NCBI GenBank assembly: GCA_964242595.1
Contig: CAXTBC010000009.1
Coordinates: 12,234 to 76,233 of the forward strand
Origin: BOG-908 sp964242595
GTDB taxonomy: Bacteria; Pseudomonadota; Alphaproteobacteria; Acetobacterales; Acetobacteraceae
Reading direction: 5' to 3'
DNA: 64,000 bases
Part shown: positions 18,288 to 26,704 of the stretch, in pieces
Numbering within the stretch: the first letter of the stretch is position 1
Layout of the letters: every line of letters begins with the position of its first letter
The notes under the pieces: model-generated
Told to the model about the DNA's origin: nothing
Seen by the model: the letters and a program-made list of their open reading frames with translations, nothing else
Databases searched by the model: none
Made by a program: the position numbers and the translations under genes

Positions 18288-18746
18288 ATGAGCATGGTCG
18301 AACACTTGGCCCCTGGCCTGTCGGGCCTGGAACAGATGCGGGCGTTGATGACGGCCGGCAAGCGCCCTGGCATCGGCAACGCGCTGCAATTCACCCTGGT
18401 GGAGGCCGACCAGGGCCACGTGGTGTTCGAGGGCATGCCCGGCGAGCACGCCTACAACCCGATCGGCACGGTGCATGGCGGCTACGCTGCCACGCTGCTG
18501 GATTCGGCCTGCGGCTGCGCGGTGCACACCAGCCTGGCTGCCGGCCAGGGCTACACCACGCTGGAGCTGAAGGTGGCCTACCACAAGGCGATCACCATCA
18601 AGACGGGTGTGGTGCGTGCGATAGGCAGCGTCATCTCGCTCGGCCGGCGCGCCGCGTTCGCCGAGGCGCGGCTGGTGGACGCATCGGGCAAGCTGCTGGC
18701 ATCGGCGACGTCGACTTTGCTGGTGATAACGCCTTTGTCTGGCTGA
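18288..18746 (+). CDS. PaaI-type hotdog thioesterase
   Basis: A 152-residue hotdog-fold protein of the PaaI group. It has the substrate-binding stretch NPIGTVHGGYAATLLDSA, with the conserved HGG and an acidic Asp four positions after the turn, followed by YTTLELKVAYHKAI. Such enzymes hydrolyse acyl- or aryl-CoA thioesters. ATG 18288 is the likely start; an upstream GTG (18195) would read through the leader hairpin. A nine-C run lies directly upstream (18277-18285). No degradative operon adjoins it. Confidence 0.85.
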   Translation: MSMVEHLAPGLSGLEQMRALMTAGKRPGIGNALQFTLVEADQGHVVFEGMPGEHAYNPIGTVHGGYAATLLDSACGCAVHTSLAAGQGYTTLELKVAYHKAITIKTGVVRAIGSVISLGRRAAFAEARLVDASGKLLASATSTLLVITPLSG

Positions 18747-19106
18747 AATGCCTTCCCGACGGCATCTGACGTTTTCCTGCGTTTCGGCGCTCATGGCCAA
18801 CAGGATCGGGCCTAGTCTCGCGAACGTCGTGGTGTCTAGACCCTGATCCCGTCCTAAAGCGACATGCGGCCGTATAGCGTCCTGCTTTCGAAGCCTTACC
18901 GCTAGCGGAAGCTACCGGCTCGTTTTGAGCAGTCTCAAGTGACACGGACATTGAGCCAAGCAGTCTGTAAACACCGACAACGTCGTTTGAAGACGTGACA
19001 CTACCAATTTCTATAAACGCCGGGTCAAGCAGGTTTGCCGTCTAACCTTCGGGTTGGCGGTAGCCAACCCGAAACACCTCGACACCACGCCAGAACACCG
19101 AGCCAT
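18747..19106. other. gene-free interval between convergent genes
   Basis: 360 bases without protein-like frames. The only clear structure is the hairpin at 19048-19073, described separately. GC falls here at the start of the accessory island. Confidence 0.5.
19048..19073 (-). terminator. probable terminator hairpin of the PQQ gene
   Basis: A perfect 11 bp stem, TTCGGGTTGGC pairing with GCCAACCCGAA around loop GGTA, placed 34 bases after the PQQ-dehydrogenase stop on the minus strand. There is no obvious U-run after it, so its strength as an intrinsic terminator is uncertain. Confidence 0.55.
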
Positions 19107-21587
19107 TCAGTTTTGCGAAGGCGGAGGTGAAACAGGGCAAGGCGAGCCCTCATCGATCCACTCCTGGAACACACTCACAAACTCTGTGTGGTTGAGGGGT
19201 GGCGTGGTCCTACGCCAGCCAGTGGGCGTCACGCCAGGATCGAAACCCCACAAGACCAGAGGCTCCGACTTGACGTGCTGAAGCAGGGCTGCAGCATTCC
19301 GGTTTCCATTCCTCGCCGGGTCGGTGAGCTGCATGCAAAGCTTGTCTCCGGTCAAGGGAACCCCGGGAGAGCTCTCCCACGCCATGCTGACAGGTGCCAG
19401 TCGCCAGTCGAGCGTTCCGTCAGCGTTCTGGGCTCCGGGAATGCCCGTGCGATGGTCATTTGCGAGACCATGGCAGGAAGCACAACGGGCGAACGCAGCG
19501 CCAGTACCTGAAAGCTGCCCAGTGCTGTCAACGTCCGGCCCGCGAATGATGTTGAAGTAGTGGGGATGACGATCGTCGCCCTGCCGCGGGTAGTCAAAGG
19601 CGTTCGCCGGATAGCCTGGAATGAAGGCTGTTCCCGAAGCCGGTCCAGGGTGGCAGTTGATGCATCTCGGCGACGTCAGCACCGAGTAGACCGCTCGCCA
19701 GGCCGGTGTGCCGCCTGAGGATGGAAGTCCAGGTAAAGCGCAGCGTTGGCCACCTGCTTGACCGCATTTGAAGACGTTGAGCCTCAGGAACTGTGCAATC
19801 TGCTCGATGTCGGAGTCTTCCAAGACACCAGGAGACAACACCGGCATGGGGGCAGGAACGCTATGTAGAAAGTCTTTCAGTACGAGCGGATCGGCTAGCT
19901 GCGCCTGCCGAATGAGTGGCGGCGCGCTGGCGCCTATGCCCGTTGGGCCATGGCACTGACCGCAGCCCTGGATGTAAGTCGCGGTAGAGATTGGGATGCC
20001 AGGACCGAACTTGGGACTGAGGCGAGCGAACCGGGTTACGTGCGGCACTGGATCGGCATGCAGCCCGAAGATGCTTATCCGCAGAGAGCCGGCAACTGAG
20101 TGCGGATTCTCCCCAGAGCCTCCTACCGCGGCGGCAACATATTGCTGCCCATCGACTGCGTAGGAGATGAGTCCGTTATTGAGCGCGCCTCCAACATTCA
20201 GACGCTTCAGTTCCGCTCCTGTGCTGGTTCGCAACGCGAGCAGGTAACCGTCGCTCTCACCGGCAAACAATAACCCCGATTTCGTGGTGACCATGCCTGC
20301 CTGCACCTGGCTGGCCGAGGGCTTGGTCCATGCCATCTTGCCAGTTCCGCCATCGATGGCGGTAATCCAGCCCAGGTGGCCTAGCTTCTTGGCGACTGCA
20401 CTTCCGTCCTTGATCGCGATCTCACCGCCGTAAGCTGGGTTGCTGCTATACCAGGTACAAATGTCGGTCATCCCGGCAAAAAGAAAGCCGGTTTTCGGAT
20501 CGAAGGCTGTGCCGTTGTAGAGTGCGCCTCCTTGCAGGCCAGGGCAGGTGTACTGGAAGTCGTCGTTCGGAACCGGATCGGGAGCGACCGTGGTGCCGGG
20601 CGTCGCAAAGACAAGTTTATGCGAGCTCCTGGAGACGCCATAGATCAAACCGCTCTTTCCCGGGGCCGCAATCATCTGCGTCCCCTCCTTTGTGCTGTAG
20701 AGGGTTGGGGCAGCGGCAAGGTCCCAGTCGTGTTGGTCGTAAGGCGTCGCTTGGTAGAACCAGTTCAGCGCGGCCTGCCAACCGGACGTGCGGACAGAAA
20801 TGAATGAGTTGGTAAACGCAGTCTTTTCGGCGTCGTCCGGATCGAGAGCGCGGCTAAAATCTGGAAAAGGATTCGTAATGGACGCAAACAGCTCTTTGGT
20901 TGCGGGATCGAACGAGTACGTGGTCCAAAACCCACCACCGGCGGGCTGACCGAACGTCGTGTTGAAGCTCCAGATTTGCGATCCGTTAACCTCGTCGAAC
21001 GCCATGAGGCGTCCAGCAATGCCATCGTCGCTGATGCCAATGCCGATGAACACCTTGCCTTCAGCCGCGATCGGAGCCGAGGAGAAAGCTTCAGCCTTGG
21101 TTGGATCGGCTGCCTGCACGTCCCACAGCACTTGGCCGGTGGTAGCGTCCATTGCGATGACACGACCATCAGCAGTGCCTCGGAAGATACGCCCATTGAG
21201 ATATGCCGCACCCCGCTGTCCTATAGCGGCAGTGACCTGCTTGAAGTCGACTATCTGGCGCCAAAGCGTGCTGCAACTTGTGGCGTCCAAGGCGTAAGTC
21301 CCACGCAATGTGGTGACGTAGAGAGTCTGTCCGACCTTCAGTATGCCGCTCGTAAAGTATACCGGCTCATTGAGTTCAGCTTCACATACCTTGCCAAGAT
21401 CTCCGACGTTATACGCATTGATCAAATCCAGGTCGACATATCGCTGGCTGGAGTAGCTCTTATTGATGGTGATCCAATCGTCGGGTTTGGCACTGTGGTC
21501 GGTTTGGGCATTGCCACGTAAAATCGGTATCGCAACAAGGAGAACAGTCAGAAAACCGATCACGGTGAAGTTTTTCAGAGTTTTCAC
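19107..21587 (-). CDS. exported PQQ-dependent dehydrogenase fused to a triheme cytochrome c tail
   Basis: An 826-residue protein. Signal peptide 1-27. The PQQ beta-propeller (about 35-510) has tryptophan-docking repeats such as GQVLWDVQ, the Asn239 region SITNPFPDF, and the active-site segment YDQHDWDL (Asp287/Asp289). The metal-ligand Glu of methanol dehydrogenases seems replaced by Asp (SDDG, about 186-189). Three c-type haem motifs follow: CGQCH (542-546), CINCH (642-646) and CASCH (702-706). The last two lie in a domain like isoquinoline 1-oxidoreductase-associated cytochromes (ARNGNRNAAALLQHV, WGFDPG). It probably oxidises an alcohol or aldehyde in the periplasm and passes electrons to its own haems. 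Codon use is less GC-rich than neighbours, which suggests transfer. Substrate unknown. Confidence 0.82.
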   Translation of the reverse strand: MKTLKNFTVIGFLTVLLVAIPILRGNAQTDHSAKPDDWITINKSYSSQRYVDLDLINAYNVGDLGKVCEAELNEPVYFTSGILKVGQTLYVTTLRGTYALDATSCSTLWRQIVDFKQVTAAIGQRGAAYLNGRIFRGTADGRVIAMDATTGQVLWDVQAADPTKAEAFSSAPIAAEGKVFIGIGISDDGIAGRLMAFDEVNGSQIWSFNTTFGQPAGGGFWTTYSFDPATKELFASITNPFPDFSRALDPDDAEKTAFTNSFISVRTSGWQAALNWFYQATPYDQHDWDLAAAPTLYSTKEGTQMIAAPGKSGLIYGVSRSSHKLVFATPGTTVAPDPVPNDDFQYTCPGLQGGALYNGTAFDPKTGFLFAGMTDICTWYSSNPAYGGEIAIKDGSAVAKKLGHLGWITAIDGGTGKMAWTKPSASQVQAGMVTTKSGLLFAGESDGYLLALRTSTGAELKRLNVGGALNNGLISYAVDGQQYVAAAVGGSGENPHSVAGSLRISIFGLHADPVPHVTRFARLSPKFGPGIPISTATYIQGCGQCHGPTGIGASAPPLIRQAQLADPLVLKDFLHSVPAPMPVLSPGVLEDSDIEQIAQFLRLNVFKCGQAGGQRCALPGLPSSGGTPAWRAVYSVLTSPRCINCHPGPASGTAFIPGYPANAFDYPRQGDDRHPHYFNIIRGPDVDSTGQLSGTGAAFARCASCHGLANDHRTGIPGAQNADGTLDWRLAPVSMAWESSPGVPLTGDKLCMQLTDPARNGNRNAAALLQHVKSEPLVLWGFDPGVTPTGWRRTTPPLNHTEFVSVFQEWIDEGSPCPVSPPPSQN

Positions 21588-22154
21588 AGATTGATCCCTC
21601 GCTGTTTCGCGTCCAACACAATGCTGAGTTTAATCTTGTCAACCTCAAAACAGTTTAGCACCTGCTCGGGTCATAGATGCTCATACGCATAGCGGTGCCG
21701 CTCACATTGTCGGTTCCGGCTTTGAGAAAAAGAGTATGCGCACGAGTTGCCCTTAGATGTAAAGCGTAAACTCGTATGATTGCTCAGTTCCTTGGGTCGA
21801 GCTGTCTTAAGGCGCCTCGATGGTGTTAAGACTGCATAACCGTGAGGGGCACGTGTCGCATGCCGAAACGCCTCGAGTATTCGCCGGCTTAGGCCGTATG
21901 GACGAAAAGTGATAGTGGAACGCAAGGAGTTCCGAGTCAGGCTTTTGTCGGATTGATGGTGACCAATATTGCGAAACGGAGCCATGCTGACGCGATGAGG
22001 GAAGACGATGGACCGTCGCGCTACACGCATTGGATACGGCGCAGTCGCATGGTAGAGTTTAAACGCTGGCCTGCCTGAGGCGCTTGGCCACTGCGGATTG
22101 CTGGCCTCCTTGAAGGTGTGCCACTAGGCCTAGGACCTGTTGGAATTCTTCTGA
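21588..22154. other. gene-free low-GC interval upstream of the PQQ gene
   Basis: About 570 bases of mixed composition. Open frames (for example antisense 21671-22030) have no motif and poor codon bias. It should hold the promoter of the PQQ gene near 21590-21660. The rest looks like decayed DNA next to the transposase remnant. Confidence 0.45.
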
Positions 22155-22510
22155 GGAGGTATGATCTCTCCCTTCTCTCCGAGCGTCCCTTCGCTCGAAC
22201 GAGACGTAGTTCCCGCTACCACACGGCATCCCCCCGGGTAGACGACTGTCGTGGGTTGAGCGGCATCATCTTTGTCGTCTGCAATAGTCTGCGCTTGCGG
22301 GACGCGTCGCCGGCGTCTGGACCGCACAAGACGCTCAACAACCCGGTTCATCCGATGGAACCGTCCGGGCGTGTTCGAACGTACCGTCGAGGCGCTGGCC
22401 CGGCACGGTGGCCGAGCCTTCCTCCATACCGCTTCTACTATTCTGCTGCTTCGGAGGCTTGCACGTTGAGGAAACGATTGAGACAGGTTCTGGGCGAGGT
22501 CCAGGCTTAG
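22155..22510 (+). pseudogene. IS5-family transposase remnant (N-terminal part, frameshifted)
   Basis: Frame one reads LLRRYDLSLLSERP, PRVDDCRGLSGIIFVV and GPHKTLNNPVHP, matching the order RYDLSDxEW, PRVDDRRVLNGIFFVLRTG and GPHxTxYNRF of IS5-type transposases. A second frame then continues TTRFIRWNRPGVFERTVEAL. At least one frameshift (near 22340) and loss of the catalytic C-terminal half make it inactive. This supports transposition in the history of this island. Confidence 0.6.
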
Positions 22511-22569
22511 AGCCCTGCTTCCTAACAGATTACCCTTTCAGGCAATGGGCATAAATCCAGTTCGCGTGT

Positions 22570-22625
22570 GAAAGGTGCAGGAGAAAAGCTTTTTATTGTT
22601 CTCCATAAAGAACCGCTTGCTTTAC
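22570..22625. repeat. family A repeat (degenerate half-unit)
   Basis: AGGAGAAAAGCTTTTTATTG then TTCTCCATAAAGAACCGCTT, ending CGCTTGCTTTACCC. It abuts the DUF1223 remnant. Confidence 0.5.
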
Positions 22626-22629
22626 CCAA

Positions 22630-23313
22630 CTATGCCCTGCTGCCAGGATCGGCCCCGTCCGCTGTGCCTGCAGCGGTACCACAGACTTCAGCCCAGCCAA
22701 GGGCGCCGCCGGCATGAACCGCTCTGCCTGCCCCGTCCACGGTCCCAGCACTACAACTTCGCGCATCGTGTTGCGACATCGCAATCGCCTCGTTCTTGCC
22801 GCGCCTGATTGGCATTTGCACCAGGTTCGGGTCGTAACGCACCAGCACCACGTCCGCCCGCCCGTGCCGGCGCCGATTTGCACAGCAGCATCCGTAACTC
22901 GCAGCGCGCGTACGGTATCGATACGCTCGCCCACGCCGTATCAGCCCTGCGGGCTCGCTGTCTTGGGCGCCTAGGCCGTCCACCCCGCTGCTGACCACCA
23001 CCTGCGGCGTGGACACGCCGTCAGGCCCCAGGCTCTGCGCGAAGTCGTGTTGCCGCTACGTGAACGCCCTGTCGCCGAACGTGTTCTTCCAGCCGAGTCA
23101 GTCCCAGTAGGTCAGTCCCAGCTCAGCCAACACGTTCGGCCGCCCGGCAATCGCCAGTACCTGTGCGCTGGCCGGCGGGCAGGAGGAGCAGCCCTGGCTC
23201 TGGAACAACTCGAGAACGACAAGATGTTCCACATCTATCGCCAAAGCCTGGTCGCCCAACACGAAACTCGCCAACACACCCCGCAGCAGCCGTGTCAGCA
23301 TCTGGTCCTCCAT
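22630..23313 (-). pseudogene. DUF1223 (thioredoxin-like) gene, broken by frameshifts and a stop
   Basis: Pieces of one protein lie in three frames. The first (23313-23098) has VVLELFQSQGCSSCPPA, the CxxC signature of DUF1223, and ends at YWD. The second reads WKNTFGDRAFT, then an in-frame TAG, then RQHDFAQSLGPDGVSTPQVVV. The third gives ADVVLVRYDPN and REVVVLGPWTG near the end. Intact DUF1223 proteins are exported, about 230-260 residues, of unknown function. Several lesions are seen, so this is decay, not a single sequencing error. Confidence 0.72.
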
Positions 23314-23375
23314 CGGCGAGGTCCGGCTCCAGGCAAACTTCGCGGCACGGTCCGCTGTGGTTACACAGCGCGCCT

Positions 23376-23879
23376 TCAGGCACCCATGTAGTCGGCCTTG
23401 CCGAGCGGCACGCCGTTGTGGCGCAGGATGTTGTACGCTGTGGTCATGTGGAAGTACAAATTGGGCAGCACGAAACCGCGCAGGTAGACGGCACCGGTGA
23501 AGGTCATCTCCCGACCAGGAAACTTCAGCGTGATCTCGCGCGCCTCGCTCCCTTCAAGCTGCGCTTCGGTCACCGTTTCCAAAAACCCGATCGTCTTTGC
23601 AATCCGCGCTTGCAGTTCCTCGAAACTTGTCTCGCTATCCTCGAACTTCGGCGACTCCACGCCGGCCAACCGCGCCGCCCCGTTCTTCACCATGTCGGAC
23701 GCGATCTGCACCTGGCGGGCCAGCGTGTACATTTCCGGCGAAAGCCGCGCCTGTACCAGGATCTCCGGCGCGAACTTGCGCGCCTCGGCCGAGGCGCGGC
23801 CTTTTTCCAGGATCACCGCCAGGTTGCGCATGCCCTGGATGAAGGCGAGAACCGAACTTTCGTGCATCGTGACGGCCAT
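23376..23879 (-). CDS. DUF1993 family protein
   Basis: A 167-residue protein beginning MAVTMHESSVLAFIQGMRNL and ending with NLYFHMTTAYNILRHNG and a GKADYMG tail, both typical of DUF1993 (a DinB-like four-helix fold by prediction). It is soluble and its function is not established. ATG 23879 follows AAGGAAC; the longer frame to 24014 runs through a family A repeat and was rejected. It is the only intact gene between the DUF1223 remnant and the carbonic anhydrase-like gene. Confidence 0.85.
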   Translation of the reverse strand: MAVTMHESSVLAFIQGMRNLAVILEKGRASAEARKFAPEILVQARLSPEMYTLARQVQIASDMVKNGAARLAGVESPKFEDSETSFEELQARIAKTIGFLETVTEAQLEGSEAREITLKFPGREMTFTGAVYLRGFVLPNLYFHMTTAYNILRHNGVPLGKADYMGA

Positions 23880-23889
23880 GAATCGTTCC

Positions 23890-24031
23890 TTGAGGAAGTA
23901 GGAAAGCGTCTTCTTTTCTCGAGAAAAAGAAGCAAAAAGCTTTTGTTCGTTAGGCCCGAGATGTATCCGCCAGCACCCGACAGGAAGCAAAAGTTGTTTG
24001 GTTCTTTTCTTCAAAAAAGAACCGCTTACTT
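23890..24031. repeat. family A repeat, complete pair
   Basis: Left GTCTTCTTTTCTCGAGAAAA and right GGTTCTTTTCTTCAAAAAAG halves in inverse order around a GC-rich centre. The right end touches the stop of the gamma carbonic anhydrase-like gene. Confidence 0.75.
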
Positions 24032-24577
24032 GCCTAGTCCCGCCCGAAACCGCGCCGCGTTCTGCACGTAAGCCGGCGCCGTCATCGCGAACTTCGCCCG
24101 CTCCGCCTCACCCAGCACACGCACCAGCCTGGCCGGCGTCCCGGCCCATAGTTCGCCTGCGCCAACGCGCTTGCCCGGCGTCAGCACCGCGCCGGCGGCC
24201 AGCACCCCGCCGCTCTCGATCACCGCGCCGTCCAACACCGTCGCCCCCATCGCCACGAACGCGCCGTCCTGCAGCACGGCCGCGTGCACGATGGCCATGT
24301 GCCCCACCGTCACGTCGTCCCCGATCAGGCACGCCATACCCTCGCCCGGGTTGCAGTGCAGCAACGAGCCGTCCTGGACGTTGCTGCGCGCGCCCACGCG
24401 GATCAGGTTGGTGTCGCCGCGCAGGATGCAGCCGAACCAGATGCTGGCACCGGCGCCGACCTCCACGTTGCCGATCACCACCGCCGTCGGCGCGATCCAC
24501 GCGTCGGATGCGACCCGCGGCGTCACGCCGTCCAACGACCACACCGGCCCGCTACCCTGTCCCACGGCAAGGTCCAT
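24026..24577 (-). CDS. gamma carbonic anhydrase family protein
   Basis: A 183-residue left-handed beta-helix (hexapeptide repeat) protein of the YrdA/PaaY/CaiE group. Zinc-type histidines are His74 in LLHCNPG and His93/His98 in TVGHMAIVHAAVL. Members bind metal; some have carbonic anhydrase or thioesterase-like activity, many have none shown. It starts at ATG 24577, one base inside the argC stop (TGATG), so it is translationally coupled to argC; a GTG at 24580 is an alternative. Confidence 0.88.
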   Translation of the reverse strand: MDLAVGQGSGPVWSLDGVTPRVASDAWIAPTAVVIGNVEVGAGASIWFGCILRGDTNLIRVGARSNVQDGSLLHCNPGEGMACLIGDDVTVGHMAIVHAAVLQDGAFVAMGATVLDGAVIESGGVLAAGAVLTPGKRVGAGELWAGTPARLVRVLGEAERAKFAMTAPAYVQNAARFRAGLGK

Positions 24578-25503
24578 CACGCCTGCTCCCCATCACTAAG
24601 CCCGAGCATCAGGCGCAGGTTCTGCACCGCGGCGCCGGACGCACCCTTGCCCAGATTGTCCAGCCTGGCCACCAGCACGGCGTGGCGCGCCGCCTCCTCG
24701 GCGAACACGTGCAACTCCAATGCGTCCGTCCCGGCCAGCCCTGCCGGCTCCAGCCGGGCCGCCGCGCCGTCCACCACGCGCACCACGCGGCTGTCCGCGT
24801 AGTGCGCCGCCAACGCCGCGCGCAAATCCGCCCCCGCCACCCGGCCGGGCAGGGTGTCCAGGTGTATCGGAATGCTCACCAGCATGCCCTGCCGGAAATG
24901 CCCGACCGACGGCACGAACAGCGGCCGCCGCGCCAGCCCGCCATGCACCATCGTCTCGGGCACGTGCTTGTGGTCCAGCCCCAGCGCGTAGAGCTCGAAA
25001 GCCGGCCCACCCGCTGCCTCGTGCGCCTCGATCATCTGCCGGCCGCCACCTGAGTAGCCGCTCACCGCGTTGACGCTGATGGCAGCGTCCGCGGGGATTA
25101 GCCCCGCCGCCGTTAGCGGCCGCAGCAGCGCCACCGCCCCCGTGGCGTAGCACCCCGGGTTGCTCACATACTTGGCCCCGGCAATCCGCGCGGGCTGCGC
25201 CGGCCCCAGCTCGGGGAACCCGTACACCCAGCCGGGTGCCGTGCGGTGCGCCGAGCTCGCGTCCAGCACGCGCGGCGCGTCCGCGCCCAGCGACTCCGCC
25301 AGCGCCACCGCCTCGACGGCGGCCGCGTCCGGCAGGCACAGGATCATCAGCTCGGCCGCTGCCATCAGCGCACGGCGTGCGTCAGAGTCCTTGCGGCGTT
25401 CTGGCGCGATGCTCAGCAGCTCGACTGGCAGCCCGGTCAGGCGCTCGCGTATGCCCAGGCCTGTGGTGCCGGCCTCGCCGTCTATGAAGACGGAGGCTAC
25501 CAA
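24577..25503 (-). CDS. argC: N-acetyl-gamma-glutamyl-phosphate reductase, type 2
   Basis: A 308-residue ArgC of the shorter type-2 class. It reduces N-acetylglutamyl phosphate to the semialdehyde with NADPH in arginine synthesis. The N-terminal FIDGEAGTTGLGIRERL dinucleotide-binding segment and the catalytic Cys118 in VSNPGCYATG are intact, as are HKHVPE and VGHFRQGM. The start appears to be TTG at 25503, the only codon fitting the family N-terminus. It lies in the order rplM-rpsI-argC-gammaCA, separated from rpsI by a family A repeat. Confidence 0.93.
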   Translation of the reverse strand: MVASVFIDGEAGTTGLGIRERLTGLPVELLSIAPERRKDSDARRALMAAAELMILCLPDAAAVEAVALAESLGADAPRVLDASSAHRTAPGWVYGFPELGPAQPARIAGAKYVSNPGCYATGAVALLRPLTAAGLIPADAAISVNAVSGYSGGGRQMIEAHEAAGGPAFELYALGLDHKHVPETMVHGGLARRPLFVPSVGHFRQGMLVSIPIHLDTLPGRVAGADLRAALAAHYADSRVVRVVDGAAARLEPAGLAGTDALELHVFAEEAARHAVLVARLDNLGKGASGAAVQNLRLMLGLSDGEQA

Positions 25504-25506
25504 AGG

Positions 25507-25641
25507 GAGAAAGCAGTTCTTTTTTGAAAAAAAGAACCAAAAAACTTTTGACTCCGCTGTCGCGCGCTTGATGGCCAGCGCTCGACAGGGAGTGAAAGTT
25601 CTTTGCTTCTTTCTTTCAAGAAAGAAAGCCTTGCTTGCTTA
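25507..25641. repeat. family A repeat, complete pair, inside an operon
   Basis: Left GAAAGCAGTTCTTTTTTG and right TTTCAAGAAAGAAAGCCTTG are inverse halves. It lies between rpsI and argC, which are co-oriented, so it may cut or modulate read-through between ribosomal and arginine genes. Confidence 0.8.
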
Positions 25642-26142
25642 ACGCTTGCTGAACTGGAAGCTACGACGCGCCTTTGCCTTGCCGTATTTCTTGCGCTCCA
25701 CCACGCGGCTGTCGCGCGTCAGGAAGCCGGCCGTCTTCAGGATCGGCCGCAGGTCCGGCTCGTAATACGTCAGCGCACGGCTGATGCCGTGGCGCAACGC
25801 GCCCGCCTGGCCGGACAGACCGCCGCCGTTCACCGTGCAGAACACGTCGAACTGGTTGTAACGGTCGCTCACCAGGAATGGCTGGGTGATCAGCATGCGC
25901 AGCACGGGCCGTGCGAAGTACTGGCCCACACGCTTGCCGTTCACCTGGATTTCGCCCTTGCCGGCCTTGATCCAGACGCGTGCGATCGCGTTCTTGCGGC
26001 GCCCGGTGGCGTAGCTGCGGCCCAGCGCGTCGCGCTTGGGCTCGCGCTTGATGCCGCCCGTCTCCGTGGTGCCGATGCCGGTGCCGGTGGCAGCGGTAAC
26101 GAGGTCCTTCAGGTCGGCCAAGGACCGTGTGGATTCCGACAT
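25639..26142 (-). CDS. rpsI: 30S ribosomal protein S9
   Basis: A 167-residue S9 with an N-terminal extension of about 40 residues common in alphaproteobacteria. The core begins SYATGRRKNAIARVWI, continues NGGGLSGQAGALRHGISRAL, and ends in the basic tail KKYGKAKARRSFQFSKR that reaches the P-site tRNA. It lies four bases after rplM, the conserved L13-S9 operon. Confidence 0.97.
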   Translation of the reverse strand: MSESTRSLADLKDLVTAATGTGIGTTETGGIKREPKRDALGRSYATGRRKNAIARVWIKAGKGEIQVNGKRVGQYFARPVLRMLITQPFLVSDRYNQFDVFCTVNGGGLSGQAGALRHGISRALTYYEPDLRPILKTAGFLTRDSRVVERKKYGKAKARRSFQFSKR

Positions 26143-26146
26143 GGTC

Positions 26147-26614
26147 TCAGACCCTCTTGTTCTTGGGGTTCATGGCAGCAACGTCGAGCTTGGCCGGCTG
26201 CTGGCCGTCATGCGGGTGCTCGGCGCCGGCATATACGTACAGGTGCTTCATCTGCGTACGCTGCAGCGGCCCGCGGGTGATCATGCGCTCCACCGCCTTC
26301 TCCACCACCTGGCCGGGGCGCTTGCTCTCCAGCCGCTGGCGAATGGTGCGGCCCTTGATGCCGCCGGCGTAACCGGTGTGGTAGTAGAACACGTCCTGCT
26401 CGGCCTTGTTGCCGGTGACACGCACCTTCTCGGCGTTGATCACCACGACGTTGTCGCCGCAATCGACGTGCGGGGTGAAGGTGGGCTTGTGCTTGCCGCG
26501 CAGGCGGTTGGCGATGATGCTGGCCAGCCGGCCGAGGACGAGGCCGTCGGCATCGATCAGGATCCAGCCCTTGGTCACGTCCGCCGGCTTCAGCGAGCGG
26601 GTAGTCTTCAACAT
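26147..26614 (-). CDS. rplM: 50S ribosomal protein L13
   Basis: A 155-residue L13. It starts MLKTTRSLKPADVTKGWILI and has the typical GRLASIIANRLRGKHKP and YYHTGYAGGIKGRT. ATG 26614 follows GGGGAT; the upstream ATG at 26656 adds a non-conserved lead. It is the first gene of the rplM-rpsI unit, and its promoter must lie in the ~80 bases shared with the divergent NAD(P)-binding gene. Confidence 0.97.
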   Translation of the reverse strand: MLKTTRSLKPADVTKGWILIDADGLVLGRLASIIANRLRGKHKPTFTPHVDCGDNVVVINAEKVRVTGNKAEQDVFYYHTGYAGGIKGRTIRQRLESKRPGQVVEKAVERMITRGPLQRTQMKHLYVYAGAEHPHDGQQPAKLDVAAMNPKNKRV

Positions 26615-26682
26615 GGTATATCCCCGAATGGAGGCGAGCGCGGTGTTTGGCGGCAAGTCTCGGTTGCGTCAAGGCTTTTCCG

Positions 26683-26704
26683 GTGTGGTAACATGATACC
26701 ACAC
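26683..26704. promoter_or_regulatory. perfect palindrome around a start codon
   Basis: Eight-base arms GTGTGGTA (26683-26690) and TACCACAC (26697-26704) with a six-base centre that contains the ATG of the next gene. It lies in the divergent rplM / NAD(P)-binding promoter region. It could be a repressor operator or an mRNA hairpin hiding the start codon. Confidence 0.5.

Noticed and set aside
21671..22030. 119-codon minus-strand frame upstream of the PQQ gene
   Set aside because: No domain, poor codon bias, and no credible ribosome site; treated as gene-free.
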